A stretch of 64,000 bases of DNA from Spirochaetales bacterium (lineage in GTDB: Bacteria; Spirochaetota; Leptospiria; Leptospirales; Leptonemataceae): positions 1,984,001 through 2,048,000 of the forward strand of contig JABTUL010000001.1 of the NCBI GenBank assembly GCA_015075425.1. Direction: 5' to 3'. The position numbers were made by a program, and so were the translations under genes. Below, in pieces: positions 20,416 to 29,398 of this stretch. The notes under the pieces were generated by a model. It made no database searches and was not told the origin of the DNA. It saw nothing but the letters and a program-made list of their open reading frames with translations. How positions within the stretch are numbered: the first letter of the stretch is position 1; each line of letters opens with the position of its first letter.

Positions 20416-22899
20416 TCAGAAGTCGTCCGGCCGTAGAATCTGGACGGGCTTCTTCATCTCCAGAGGGACCGCTGGCAATGGATCCCCTCCGCGATGATCG
20501 TCACAAATTTTCTCTGGCACAGTTCCTGGGGCAAACACCTCCGTAAGGCGTTCCCCGCAATGAGCGGCCGGCAAAAGCCCGGAAATCGCACAGATCTGTC
20601 GCGTTTCTACAGGCGCCCCGGCGAACGCAAAGGAACGACTTTTTTCTCCGGCGAGCGCCTTCTGCATGAAACGAGCCCATACGGGAGCGGCAAGACCACC
20701 ACCGGTGGCTCGCTCCCCGAGGCTTCGTCGCAGATCATAGCCGATGTGCGTGGCCGCAACAAGCTCCGGAGTGTAACCCACGAACCAGACATCGGCGGCG
20801 CTGTTGGTTGTTCCGGTTTTACCGGCGACTTTACGACCGGGAAGCCGCGCCGCCTGCCCTGTCCCCTTATTCACTGCATCCTCGAGCATAGATGTCATAA
20901 TGCGGGCCGTACTATCGGATAGAATCCGCTCACCGGCCTTAAAGGAAGGCCTGAAGTCCTCGAGCATTTTGCCCTGACTGTTTGTAATGTAAAGCAGGGC
21001 ATGGGGGTGTACGCGAAAGCCCCCTGATGCGAATGTGGCAAAAGCGCGGGCCATCTCCAGGCTGGACACCTCATAGCTGCCCAGGGCCACCGTGGCTTCC
21101 GGGGGCAAACGACGCCCGGTTTCATCGAGGGCCAGAATTCTCTCGGCAGTAGCATTCAGGCGCGTTGGCCCCATCATTTCATACACAGCCACAGCCACGG
21201 CGTTGCGGCTATTGATCAAAGCCTTGCGCAGAAGCATGGGACCTTCATAATCACCCGTATAGTTTTCCGCCGAGTATTCGCTCAGATCTCCCATCACAAA
21301 CTGCCGTGGCGAATCCTCAAGCAATGATGCCGCGGTAAGTTTTTTCCCGGAATCCGGGTTGCGGTAGGAATATTCTATACCGGCAGCGTAGATAATCGGC
21401 TTGAAAGAGCTCCCCGGCTGCCGGCGTGCCTGACGGAAACGTAGAAGCTGGTTGCGTGACTCAAAACCCGAACCACCAATGACAGCGGTAATCTCCCCGG
21501 TCTCTGGACGCAGTGCCACCAGGGATCCTTCTACATTCAAGGTTTCTTCCATTAAATCGCTCTGGCGTTGCAGCAAGTCTTCAAAACGGATGGCCATAGC
21601 TGGATTTCCGGCAATGAGAGAAAGGGCAGCAAGCCCGGCCGGGCCATGTTCATTGAGACTGCGGATAAACTGTCTTTCTTCCCGACCGATGTTAATGCTG
21701 AAATCATAGAGCGGAAAAAGGGAGCGGGCCAGCACCATGAAATCTCCATAACGCTCGTCAAATTCATCAAAGTGACGAAACGGTGGCCGCCGTCTTTCCC
21801 TGGTCAGTCGCTTGAGGTGAGCAATGAATTCTTCTTCTGCGGCTTTCTGGTGTTCGACATTGATGGAAGTGTAGATGCGCAGTCCCCCGGAATAAAGTTT
21901 GCGTAAAAAGCGAAAAGGCAGCACAGATTTCACGTATTCGCCCGCGTATGGATGTAAATTCAGACGCTGGTGAAAAGCTGAATCATTGGGAGAGCGATTG
22001 AGGGAGGCATAGTATTCTGATTCCAGAAGAGCGTACTCCTTCGCTGCCTCTGCCGGAGTCAGGACACCGCGCTCCACCAGTTTACGAAATACCACCTGGA
22101 CCTTTTCTCTGGACCCATCCCGATTCACCAGGGGACTGAGTTCCCCGGGACGCGTAGTCAGAGAGGCAATGACGGCAGACTCACCCCAGCTTAAATCCGG
22201 CAGGCTTTTCTCAAAGTAGAACCGGGCCGCTGCCTCCGCCCCGAGCGCTCCGTGCCCCATAGGTACCTCGTTGAGATACAGTTCAATGATCCGGGCTTTG
22301 CTGAGCTTGATCTCCAGAAGGAGTGCAAGCGAGGCCTCACGTACCTTACGGATGATATTTCTTTCTCGCGATAGGAAACGCAAACGGGCCACCTGCTGAG
22401 TGATGGTCGATGCTCCCTCTTTTACCCGGCCGGCGCGAGCATTGACCAGAGCTGCCCGTAAAATTCCTGGAAGGTCAAGACCTGGATGGGAGCGGAAATT
22501 GCTATCTTCCATAGCGATGAAACTCTGCACCGCCCGCGTGTTCCAGTCAATGTGCTCACCCATACGTACCACATTGCGTTTGCGCCGATAGAACTCGGCA
22601 AAGGGAACAGGTTGGCCCGTCCGATCCTGTCCATAAACAATGGAAGGTTCCTCATAGCCCCCATCCAGAAACACCATGATCGGATCCAGGAGCGTGGCGG
22701 AAAAGAAGAGTCCGCAGAGAAAAACAAGGATCCCGTTGAGGGCAAGCGCCTTCAGCAGACTGTGGCCGCGAATTTTCTTATCCAGGAGCCGATTCCAGCT
22801 GTAGAAGAGGATTCGAGATAAAATACCGCCTGGCGGCTCAAAAATGTAGCGGGAGTAGCGGCCCGTCGTTTCCCGGTCTTCCTGTTTACTTTTTCTCAT
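20416..22899 (-). CDS. Class A penicillin-binding protein (bifunctional peptidoglycan synthase)
   Basis: An 827-residue PBP1A-type enzyme that polymerises and crosslinks peptidoglycan in the periplasm. A membrane anchor (about 50-78) is followed by a GT51 glycosyltransferase domain with EDSNFRSHPG (131-140) and EGASTITQQVAR (161-172). The transpeptidase domain has the acyl-serine motif SSFK near residue 497, SRN as the SxN motif and AGKTGTTN near residue 690, all intact. Its start overlaps the end of the flippase gene by 14 nt. Co-transcription with a flippase places it in a cell-envelope operon. Confidence 0.95.
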   Translation of the reverse strand: MRKSKQEDRETTGRYSRYIFEPPGGILSRILFYSWNRLLDKKIRGHSLLKALALNGILVFLCGLFFSATLLDPIMVFLDGGYEEPSIVYGQDRTGQPVPFAEFYRRKRNVVRMGEHIDWNTRAVQSFIAMEDSNFRSHPGLDLPGILRAALVNARAGRVKEGASTITQQVARLRFLSRERNIIRKVREASLALLLEIKLSKARIIELYLNEVPMGHGALGAEAAARFYFEKSLPDLSWGESAVIASLTTRPGELSPLVNRDGSREKVQVVFRKLVERGVLTPAEAAKEYALLESEYYASLNRSPNDSAFHQRLNLHPYAGEYVKSVLPFRFLRKLYSGGLRIYTSINVEHQKAAEEEFIAHLKRLTRERRRPPFRHFDEFDERYGDFMVLARSLFPLYDFSINIGREERQFIRSLNEHGPAGLAALSLIAGNPAMAIRFEDLLQRQSDLMEETLNVEGSLVALRPETGEITAVIGGSGFESRNQLLRFRQARRQPGSSFKPIIYAAGIEYSYRNPDSGKKLTAASLLEDSPRQFVMGDLSEYSAENYTGDYEGPMLLRKALINSRNAVAVAVYEMMGPTRLNATAERILALDETGRRLPPEATVALGSYEVSSLEMARAFATFASGGFRVHPHALLYITNSQGKMLEDFRPSFKAGERILSDSTARIMTSMLEDAVNKGTGQAARLPGRKVAGKTGTTNSAADVWFVGYTPELVAATHIGYDLRRSLGERATGGGLAAPVWARFMQKALAGEKSRSFAFAGAPVETRQICAISGLLPAAHCGERLTEVFAPGTVPEKICDDHRGGDPLPAVPLEMKKPVQILRPDDF

Positions 22900-24124
22900 G
22901 AAAATAACTTAAGTAAAATATTACTAAAAAAATCCATCCTGCCACCTGGGCGCTGGCACCGGCAATAGCGGCACCGGTAATTCCGTAGCGTGGTATTAAC
23001 CACAGGTTCAATAAAAAGCCCGACACCAGCTTAATAAAAGTTTCTGCCGCGATCAAATGGGGACGGTCCAGGCTGTAAAGCGCAGTTCCCAGTGGCGCAA
23101 ATAGCAGCCGCAAAGCAAAAGCCGGATACAGAATGTACAGTACCGGAAGCGAGGCCATATACTCCGGTCCGTACCACAGAGGAAGCAGGAAAGCAAAGAG
23201 AAACACTCCTGGCAAAAGGAGGAGGACCAGTGGAATCAGCCAGCGGTACAGTCGGCGGAAGTACAGAGCCAGTTCCGCACGCTCACGCAGACGCGACATC
23301 TGGGGCAGAATGATACTCTGCATGGTAGCCAGAAGTATCAAGAAACCCTGCATGGGGAGTCGTGCTGCGTTATACAGACCGGCTTCTGTTTCGCGAGTGA
23401 GAAGCAGGACCTCCAGCCAGTCCGACACAATAGAAACAATGGACGCGGCGAGAATCCAGACGTTGTAGGATAAAAGTCGTAAAGTCCACTCCCGTACGGC
23501 ACCGGCTGGAGCCGATTTCAGGAAATCCCCGGCTCGAAAAAAAATGAGGAACAGGAGGGCCGCCAGATAAGGTGCCAGCGAAAAGGCAAAGAGCACATGG
23601 GCTGCGTCTATCCGCTCTTGTGCGTAAAAAAAAGCCAGGAGGCCCAGCCGAAAAAAGCCGGTCGTAGGCAACCAGAGTGCCAGACGACCGTACTGCCCGT
23701 AGGAAACGAGCAGGCTGTCCAGATAAGAAAGAAGGGAAAGCCCTGTCCCGCCGAGGAGCGCAAGCCACAGGAGGGTCTGCCAGGGGACACCCTGGATGTG
23801 CAGAACGCCTTGATAGACAAGAATGATTACAAAAGGCAGGGCCAATCCCGCCAGTTTCAGGATGGCACTGGCCCGCAGCAATGCTCCAACCAGCTTCTGA
23901 TTGCCCTTAAGTTCTTCCGAGAGGTAGCGGACCAGTGACAGTTGCAGGCCAAATTCGGCAACGGCCTGGATGATGACGATGGTTGCGAGAGTCCGTCCGT
24001 AGATCCCGTGTTCAGCCACGCTGAGCAGCCGTCCGGCAATCAGGGAGAAAGCCAGGGAAATGGCGGAATTGAAGCTGCGACCCAGAAAAACATAGGCCGT
24101 GGCCCGCACGGTCTCCTTCTGCAT
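22886..24124 (-). CDS. Polysaccharide flippase (MOP/Wzx-like family)
   Basis: A 412-residue membrane protein with about 12 hydrophobic helices and few charged residues between them. It begins with the amphipathic TAYVFLGRSFNSAISLAFSL segment typical of oligosaccharide flippases, which move lipid-linked sugar units across the inner membrane. GGGGTAA in the end of glpX serves as ribosome binding site just before the ATG. It sits between glpX and the class A PBP and overlaps the latter. A lipid II role (MurJ) cannot be excluded, but 12 rather than 14 helices and the divergent N terminus favour a surface-glycan flippase. Confidence 0.88.
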   Translation of the reverse strand: MQKETVRATAYVFLGRSFNSAISLAFSLIAGRLLSVAEHGIYGRTLATIVIIQAVAEFGLQLSLVRYLSEELKGNQKLVGALLRASAILKLAGLALPFVIILVYQGVLHIQGVPWQTLLWLALLGGTGLSLLSYLDSLLVSYGQYGRLALWLPTTGFFRLGLLAFFYAQERIDAAHVLFAFSLAPYLAALLFLIFFRAGDFLKSAPAGAVREWTLRLLSYNVWILAASIVSIVSDWLEVLLLTRETEAGLYNAARLPMQGFLILLATMQSIILPQMSRLRERAELALYFRRLYRWLIPLVLLLLPGVFLFAFLLPLWYGPEYMASLPVLYILYPAFALRLLFAPLGTALYSLDRPHLIAAETFIKLVSGFLLNLWLIPRYGITGAAIAGASAQVAGWIFLVIFYLSYFHEKK

Positions 24125-24126
24125 GT

Positions 24127-25077
24127 TTACCCCGGTGCCACGGGTTTGCGCCCTGTAGTCTCCTGGCCGCGCCGATGCTCAATGTAGGCCTGATTTCCGG
24201 TGACGACCAGGCTCTCCGTCTGATCTCCGTTTACACCGCCCAGCCAGGTCGAGGAGTGGATGCCGGTAATGGAAAGGACTCCATCGGATTTTACAATGTC
24301 TTCCGGCCGGAACACGACGCCGGTCAGCTCCCAGGAGCGGGCCAGGGCCTCGGTTGTTTCGTTGTGAGGTTTGATCCGCCCGAGGAAACCGCCTCCGGCT
24401 GCGCGAACCAGGTGAGCGAGGATCACAGCTTCTGGTGCGCCATAAACTCCCCAGAGAATGCGAGCACGGGAGGGAAAGTAGAGCAATTCACACGCTGCAG
24501 AAATGCTTCCGGATTCAATGAGGGCAATGCCCGCACCCAGCTCACGGAGGGCGCGAATGAGTTCACCGTGGCGGGGACGATTCTGGACTACCACTGTTAC
24601 CTGGCTTTCGCCAAGCGCACGGGTGATGGTCCTGTATGTTTCAGCCACGGGCCGGTCCAGACCACATTCATAGAGGGCTGCGCGGGCAGAAGCAGGTACA
24701 ATAATGTGCTCCATGTAGGTCCCGGGAAAACGGATGGCCTGTCCCTCAGACACTGCCAGCACGGCACTGACGCTATCCGGCAGGCCGCTGGCAAAGTTTC
24801 CAGTACACTCCAGGGGGTCTACAACGAGGTCATAAAGCGGGTCAAGAAGCCCCTGGCCAAGCATCTCTCCATAATACAGCATGGGAGCATTGTCCTTCTC
24901 TCCCTCCCCGAGCAGTATGCGAAAACGATAGGGAAGACCGTCGAGCATGGAGCGCATCGTTTCCACGGCAAGATGGTCTGCCTGTTCCTTGTCGCCCCGG
25001 CCCGACCAGGGCATAACGGCCTGGGCCGTGGCTGTAGTTACGCGCAAAAGATCATCTGCCAGCGCGGAGTGGATCAC
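24127..25077 (-). CDS. glpX: Class II fructose-1,6-bisphosphatase GlpX
   Basis: A 316-residue GlpX-type phosphatase that hydrolyses fructose-1,6-bisphosphate in gluconeogenesis. The family motif GEGEKDNAPMLYYGE (57-71) is intact. The second metal motif, usually VDPIDGT, reads VDPLECT (86-92), keeping the Asp and Thr but replacing DG with EC. A conserved GRGDKEQADHLAVE lies at 26-39. Its ATG overlaps the stop of the upstream lipoprotein gene by 4 nt and its own stop lies 3 nt before the flippase start, so the genes are coupled. The last 20 residues are a polar tail not typical of the family. Confidence 0.93.
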   Translation of the reverse strand: MIHSALADDLLRVTTATAQAVMPWSGRGDKEQADHLAVETMRSMLDGLPYRFRILLGEGEKDNAPMLYYGEMLGQGLLDPLYDLVVDPLECTGNFASGLPDSVSAVLAVSEGQAIRFPGTYMEHIIVPASARAALYECGLDRPVAETYRTITRALGESQVTVVVQNRPRHGELIRALRELGAGIALIESGSISAACELLYFPSRARILWGVYGAPEAVILAHLVRAAGGGFLGRIKPHNETTEALARSWELTGVVFRPEDIVKSDGVLSITGIHSSTWLGGVNGDQTESLVVTGNQAYIEHRRGQETTGRKPVAPG

Positions 25078-25598
25078 CGATTCAGCCAGAAAATCTCCAC
25101 CTGACCGGCCAGAAGGCCCAGATAGCGGTACGTTTCTTTTTGCAACACAGGCTCACCGGGTCCGGACAATCGCTGGAAGTGCACTTCTACACGGGCCACT
25201 TTTTCTGAACCAATGATCCGTTGCTGACCGGTGAGGAACATCTGGTTGCCATAAACCAGGCCTTTCACCGATTCCTCCGCCGATTGCTTCAGACTCACTT
25301 CGACATCAAGATTATCCATGTAATCCAGATTATAGATGACTTTCTGTGTGGCCGCCCCGACAAACCCCGCCTGTTTGTCCAGACACTCACCATGATTGGT
25401 AGCAAGAAGTGTGCATTCTCTCTCTATGGAGAAGGTGGCCACGGGATTGCCATTGCGATCCGCAGCGACACCGTAGCCGATTCGCGATCCCACAAACCAT
25501 TTTTCCGGGTCAAAAAAGCCAGACTTACGGGCCTGATCCAGGTTCAGGCCACCACAGGATAGACAGAGCAGCAGTGCGAAAATACGCATCCATTTCAA
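25074..25598 (-). CDS. Predicted lipoprotein of unknown function
   Basis: A protein of about 174 residues with a short signal sequence ending LLLCLSCGG, a likely lipid-modified Cys. The remainder is a beta-rich domain without a family I recognise. The longest frame starts at TTG 25598, and ATG 25589 three codons later is an equally good choice. AGGTCAGGA lies upstream of both. It is the first gene of a minus-strand unit running into glpX, the flippase and the class A PBP, and overlaps glpX by 4 nt. Confidence 0.7.
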   Translation of the reverse strand: MKWMRIFALLLCLSCGGLNLDQARKSGFFDPEKWFVGSRIGYGVAADRNGNPVATFSIERECTLLATNHGECLDKQAGFVGAATQKVIYNLDYMDNLDVEVSLKQSAEESVKGLVYGNQMFLTGQQRIIGSEKVARVEVHFQRLSGPGEPVLQKETYRYLGLLAGQVEIFWLNR

Positions 25599-25678
25599 AG
25601 TCCTGACCTGGTTTGCCCCGGCAATTGTTTTTTCACAAAAGGATTTGACGCGGCCCGGCCAGCTTTCCCCCTTTCCTC

Positions 25679-26026
25679 ATGCGATTGGCCTGCCTGGCTC
25701 TACTGCCCATTGCTTTCTGCTCTTCGCCGCCTGTAGCGGAAACGGGCCGGAAGGGGCTGGAAGCTCAGCTGAATCAAAATGTTCAACTTACCGGCCAGAT
25801 GTCCAGCCATATCATGCAACATCCCATCAGCGGACCGGCTGACCATATCCACTATATGGATTACGATGGCGTGCAAATCGTTCTGTACAGTGATAAACCC
25901 ATTCATTGTCAGGAAAAGATCATCGCCACGGGCAAATTGCAACGGGTGGATCTGGGAGGACGCCCTGGACGCAAAACATCGTACAGCGGCTACCGCCTGG
26001 ATGTTATGGATTTTATCTGCCCATGA
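25679..26026 (+). CDS. Small predicted lipoprotein, OB-fold-like
   Basis: A 115-residue protein whose N terminus MRLACLALLPIAFCSS looks like a short lipoprotein signal. The mature part has an alternating beta pattern (VQLTGQM, VQIVLYSD, IIATGKLQRVDL) suggesting a small OB fold. It has no ribosome binding site. A TTGACG box lies exactly 34 nt upstream of the ATG, so the transcript may be leaderless. Its stop overlaps the start of the following membrane-protein gene (ATGA). Confidence 0.65.
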   Translation: MRLACLALLPIAFCSSPPVAETGRKGLEAQLNQNVQLTGQMSSHIMQHPISGPADHIHYMDYDGVQIVLYSDKPIHCQEKIIATGKLQRVDLGGRPGRKTSYSGYRLDVMDFICP

Positions 26027-26499
26027 ATGCTCTGCACGCACACCTGGCGCTCAACCATTTTCCCATCGTTCTTGCTGTTCTCCTCATCGCGGTGGCCTTT
26101 GTGGCCATTGTCCTTGAGGCCCGCGAGTGGCGCGTCGCTGCAGCCAGCCTGGCTATCCTTGTTGGTCTAACGGCCGGGCTTGCCGTTTACACCGGAGAAC
26201 AGGGTGAGGATTTAACCCGGGAAATGGCCGGCTTTACACGCGAACTCGTGGAATCTCATGAAGCCGCGGCCAAACAGGCGCTGTACCTGTGTCTTTTGAT
26301 CGGTGCTCTGGGCGCAGGCGGGCTTTTCATTCCCGACGGTCGACTCCACCTGCGCCGCCTGGCATTTTCTTCTCTCTTCTTATTGACCCTTATAACGGTT
26401 TTCTTTTTGATCCGGGCTGGCTACACGGGGGGAAGCATTTCCCATCCAGAAATCCACGGCCACGGTTGGCTGCCCCGACTGGAAGCCGGGCCGGAGTGA
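26023..26499 (+). CDS. DUF2231-like four-helix membrane protein
   Basis: A 158-residue membrane protein with four hydrophobic segments (about 10-30, 37-55, 85-105, 115-135). The pattern LNHFPIVLAVLLI at the start, AVYTGEQGEDL after helix 2 and ESHEAAAKQAL before helix 3 matches DUF2231 proteins, which carry conserved His residues at the membrane face and are often thought to bind haem or metal. I chose ATG 26023 because it overlaps the preceding stop by 4 nt and because the longer frame (from 25906) lies inside the upstream gene. A strong terminator follows directly. Confidence 0.75.
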   Translation: MNALHAHLALNHFPIVLAVLLIAVAFVAIVLEAREWRVAAASLAILVGLTAGLAVYTGEQGEDLTREMAGFTRELVESHEAAAKQALYLCLLIGALGAGGLFIPDGRLHLRRLAFSSLFLLTLITVFFLIRAGYTGGSISHPEIHGHGWLPRLEAGPE

Positions 26500-26523
26500 A
26501 GCCGGCCCGCAGGCCGGCTTTTT
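26500..26523 (+). terminator. Intrinsic terminator after the DUF2231-like gene
   Basis: Perfect 7-bp GC stem, GCCGGCC (26501-26507) and GGCCGGC (26512-26518), loop CGCA, followed by five T residues. It begins immediately after the TGA. Confidence 0.93.
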
Positions 26524-26526
26524 CTT

Positions 26527-26952
26527 TCAGGATTTGGGCGGTGGAGAATACGAATCGCTACCGAATGCCAGCATCGGATAGCCGATAAATCCAAACAAAG
26601 CCAGGAGCACCACGCTCCAGCCAGCGGACTTACCGAAACGTTCACCAAGCGCAATGGAAAGCATAATGGCAAAGTAAAGATTCACACAGGGAATCAGCAT
26701 ACCCACAATCCACCAGGCCGGTTTGCCTGAAATCTCAAGCAGAAGGTACAGGTTATAGATGGGAACCAGTCCGGCCCATACCGGCTTGCCGGCTTTGCCC
26801 AGAACCTTACCAATGATGAGACCAAAGGCAACATAGACGACCAGATAAATGACAATCCCCATGAGTGATGCGCCGGCACCTGCTCCTTCCATTCCTTCCA
26901 TGCCAGACATACCTTCCATGCCCGGCATACTTTCTACACTTTCTTCTTCCAT
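26527..26952 (-). CDS. DUF5684-like membrane protein with Met-Gly-rich N terminus
   Basis: A 141-residue protein. From ATG 26952, supported by an AGGAGGAAG ribosome binding site, it begins with an acidic Met/Gly-rich stretch with repeating PGMEGM units (about 9-24), then has three to four hydrophobic segments. The block WAGLVPIYNLYLLLEISGKP followed by WWIVGMLIPCVNLYFAI is typical of the DUF5684/signal-peptidase-associated small membrane family of unknown role. A longer in-frame extension to 27183 has no supporting features and overlaps the methyltransferase gene. Confidence 0.75.
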   Translation of the reverse strand: MEEESVESMPGMEGMSGMEGMEGAGAGASLMGIVIYLVVYVAFGLIIGKVLGKAGKPVWAGLVPIYNLYLLLEISGKPAWWIVGMLIPCVNLYFAIMLSIALGERFGKSAGWSVVLLALFGFIGYPMLAFGSDSYSPPPKS

Positions 26953-27019
26953 ACTTCCTCCTGATTGAAGTATACGGGCCCTGGCATTCAACAATGATCT
27001 GTCAAGCGTTTCGCGCCGA

Positions 27020-28177
27020 TTACGCAGAAATCTTTCTGCACCAGTAGCCTTTGAGATAGGCTGTTTCCAACAGAGCCGGATGGGTGGGATGATCCGGTCC
27101 GGCAGCACCGGCTTCAAGGATCTGCACTTGACTCTTACTGCGCCCGGCGGCTTCAAGCAATACCCGGCGCAGATCATAAGCACTTAAGGAGGAAGAACAG
27201 GAAGCACTAAAAAAAAGTCCACCGACCCGGAGTCGTTTCAGGGCCTGGCTGTTCAGGGCAACATACTTTCGATAACCGGAATTGAAGTCCTTCTTCCGTT
27301 TGATGAGCGCCGGAGGATCGAGGATGACATGATCAAAAAGGGGCCCCTCAGACGTCAGATATTCCGACACATCGGCCACGACGAAATCGAGATCAAGACC
27401 CTGCTCCCTGGCGCTCATTCGGGCGTGCTCGATGGCCGGAACTGAACTATCCACACAGGTTACATTCGCTTGATCTGCCAGAAGCAGTCCAAATCCACCG
27501 GCATAAGAAAAAAGGTCGAGTACATCCCCTTCCCTGATGAGCGCACGGGCGCGTGCCCGATTGCTGCGCTGATCGTAAAACCATCCGGTTTTTTGCCCTG
27601 CCTTCACAGAAAAAAAATAGCGACGGTCATTTTCCCAAACGATGGCCTTCTCGAGGACATCTCCTCTTTCTTCTGTATATACAGGCAGTCCTTCTCTTTC
27701 ACGGGCGGTACTCACGTTACGGATGTACACGTTCTCCATGCCCTGTTTGCCAAGCCAGTCCAGGATGGGATTTTTCAAAGCGTCCACACCTGCCGCATTC
27801 AACTGAATGACAGCAAAGTCTTTATAGCGATCAATGATGAGACCCGGAAGTCCGTCACCTTCTGCATTGACCAGCCTGTAGTAGGGATCAGAAAACAGGG
27901 ATTCGCGTAAAGCGAGGGCTTGATTCAAACGCGCTTCAAGCAGCTGTTCCAGCTTCACATCGGGTAGAGTGCTGTGCAATCGAAAGGCAATCAGGCTGTG
28001 AAGATTGACGGTGCCCGAGCCAAGGATCTGCCCATCGCTACGACGCAGCTGCACGTCCTCTCCAGGAGAGAGGGCCGCCAGTGGAGAACGCTTTGTATCG
28101 ATTTCGTTGCTATAGGCCCAGATATGACCATCCTTAATACGACGGTCTTCATTTTTTTTGAGGTAAACAGACTGCAC
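27020..28177 (-). CDS. RlmI-type 23S rRNA (cytosine-C5) methyltransferase
   Basis: About 385 residues from GTG 28177. An N-terminal PUA RNA-binding domain (VYLKKNEDRRIKDGHIWAYS) is followed by a central domain and a SAM-dependent Rossmann domain: VLDLFSYAGGFGLLLAD binds SAM, VILDPPAL is the catalytic D-P-P motif and FSASCSSSLS carries the likely catalytic Cys. This is the RlmI/RlmK-like arrangement that methylates C1962 of 23S rRNA (E. coli numbering). I prefer the GTG at the PUA start to the longer frame reaching 28312, because that extension would overlap the divergent beta-lactamase-like gene and is not PUA-like. Confidence 0.9.
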   Translation of the reverse strand: MQSVYLKKNEDRRIKDGHIWAYSNEIDTKRSPLAALSPGEDVQLRRSDGQILGSGTVNLHSLIAFRLHSTLPDVKLEQLLEARLNQALALRESLFSDPYYRLVNAEGDGLPGLIIDRYKDFAVIQLNAAGVDALKNPILDWLGKQGMENVYIRNVSTAREREGLPVYTEERGDVLEKAIVWENDRRYFFSVKAGQKTGWFYDQRSNRARARALIREGDVLDLFSYAGGFGLLLADQANVTCVDSSVPAIEHARMSAREQGLDLDFVVADVSEYLTSEGPLFDHVILDPPALIKRKKDFNSGYRKYVALNSQALKRLRVGGLFFSASCSSSLSAYDLRRVLLEAAGRSKSQVQILEAGAAGPDHPTHPALLETAYLKGYWCRKISA

Positions 28178-28234
28178 AACCCAGAAAAATAGCGCTGGCC
28201 GCGGCGGCCGCCCTTTTCCAGGGTCCTCCGGTCC

Positions 28235-29041
28235 ATGAATATACAGCCTTGTATTGCCGCTGCCCTTGCTACTCTCTTGATTGCGGGCTGTTCGCGAAAA
28301 GCCGATCAGCAATACAAAGATCGCGAGACTTGCTTTCTTCTCTACGACCGCCTTCCCGGGCGCTACATTATGGAATACGGACGTTCTGAATGTGAACGCA
28401 GGCTGCCCCCATGTTCAACATTCAAGGTACCTCTGGCCTTAATGGCTTTTGAAGAAAGCATTCTCAGCCCTGAGCGGAAATTTCCCTGGGATGGGAAACC
28501 GGGCTTTCTCGCTGAATGGAATCGGAATCAGACGGCAAACGACTGGATGGCCCATTCCGTCGTCTGGGTGTCCAGGATTCTATCAAGCGAACTGGGGCCG
28601 GAAAAGATGAACCGCTACGTTGAAGAGTTTTCCTTTGGTGACGTGGATCGCGGTGCCGATCATACCAGGGCCTGGCTGGTTTCTCCCGGATCAGCAGAAC
28701 CGGCCTTACGGATAAATGCATTCGAGCAGGTGATATTTACGGATCGGCTATGGTCCCTGGATCTGCCCGTGAGCCAGGCAGCGATGATCAATACCCAAAA
28801 TCTTCTGGTTCGCCAGCAATCGAACGGCTATTGGCTCAGGGGAAAAACAGGTTCTGGTTTTTATGATCTGGCCCGCAAGAAGCGGCTGGGCTGGTTTGTG
28901 GGACGACTGAATGGCAGAGGGCAGGACCTGATTGTAGTCACCCGTTTCAGTGACCGGTCAGCTGGAGCTGGCCGGCCCTACGGAGGAAGAGAAGCTTTCA
29001 GCATGACCATAGACTTTTTGAAAAGTCGGGGACTCTGGTGA
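28235..29041 (+). CDS. Class D beta-lactamase-like lipoprotein
   Basis: A 268-residue protein with a lipoprotein signal ending LLIAGCS. The class D (OXA-type) order of motifs is clear: STFK at 61-64 (acyl Ser and the Lys that is carboxylated in OXA enzymes), SVV at 108-110, FGD at 134-136 where OXA enzymes usually have YGN, Trp147 where the carboxylate-stabilising Trp is expected, KTG at 204-206 and GWFVG at 219-223. It may hydrolyse beta-lactams or be a penicillin-binding relative. The FGD variant leaves activity open. It is chromosomal, is flanked by ordinary genes, and is coupled to a small lipoprotein gene by a GTGA overlap. Confidence 0.85.
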   Translation: MNIQPCIAAALATLLIAGCSRKADQQYKDRETCFLLYDRLPGRYIMEYGRSECERRLPPCSTFKVPLALMAFEESILSPERKFPWDGKPGFLAEWNRNQTANDWMAHSVVWVSRILSSELGPEKMNRYVEEFSFGDVDRGADHTRAWLVSPGSAEPALRINAFEQVIFTDRLWSLDLPVSQAAMINTQNLLVRQQSNGYWLRGKTGSGFYDLARKKRLGWFVGRLNGRGQDLIVVTRFSDRSAGAGRPYGGREAFSMTIDFLKSRGLW

Positions 29042-29391
29042 GGATGCAAAAAATTTTGTGCGCGGGGATCACCATGATCTCTCTTTTGCACTGCAGCAGT
29101 CGCATTATGGTGGACGCTGATTCCACCAATGATCTTCCCATTCAGCCGGCCAGAGCCCTTGAGCTGGCCACACCCTATCTTGAGCTTATATTTCAACTGC
29201 GTTGCCTGAGGCGCGAGGATAAAAGCTGGTGCTCACGCCCGGCAAGAAATTATATCACTCTTGAGGGTTCCTGGTACTGCGTGCTTCGCGAAAGTTATCC
29301 TTATAAAACCTTAAACGCCTACCAGGACCCCTGCGTCCGCGTTCATACGAAGACAGGCAGAATCGCGCTACCCTCTCTGCCCGATTTATAA
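29038..29391 (+). CDS. Small predicted lipoprotein
   Basis: A 117-residue protein with a signal sequence ending ISLLHCSS, a likely lipobox. The mature part contains four Cys residues in two possible disulphide pairs. I do not recognise a family. GTG 29038 overlaps the TGA of the beta-lactamase-like gene by 4 nt and has GGGGA about 7 nt upstream; ATG 29044 is the alternative. Co-translation with the class D enzyme suggests a shared envelope setting. Confidence 0.6.
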   Translation: MRMQKILCAGITMISLLHCSSRIMVDADSTNDLPIQPARALELATPYLELIFQLRCLRREDKSWCSRPARNYITLEGSWYCVLRESYPYKTLNAYQDPCVRVHTKTGRIALPSLPDL

Positions 29392-29398
29392 ATTTTCA

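Noticed and set aside
24175-25104. 309-codon plus-strand frame opposite glpX
   Set aside because: glpX has all family motifs on the minus strand; the opposite frame has no recognisable domain or start signal.
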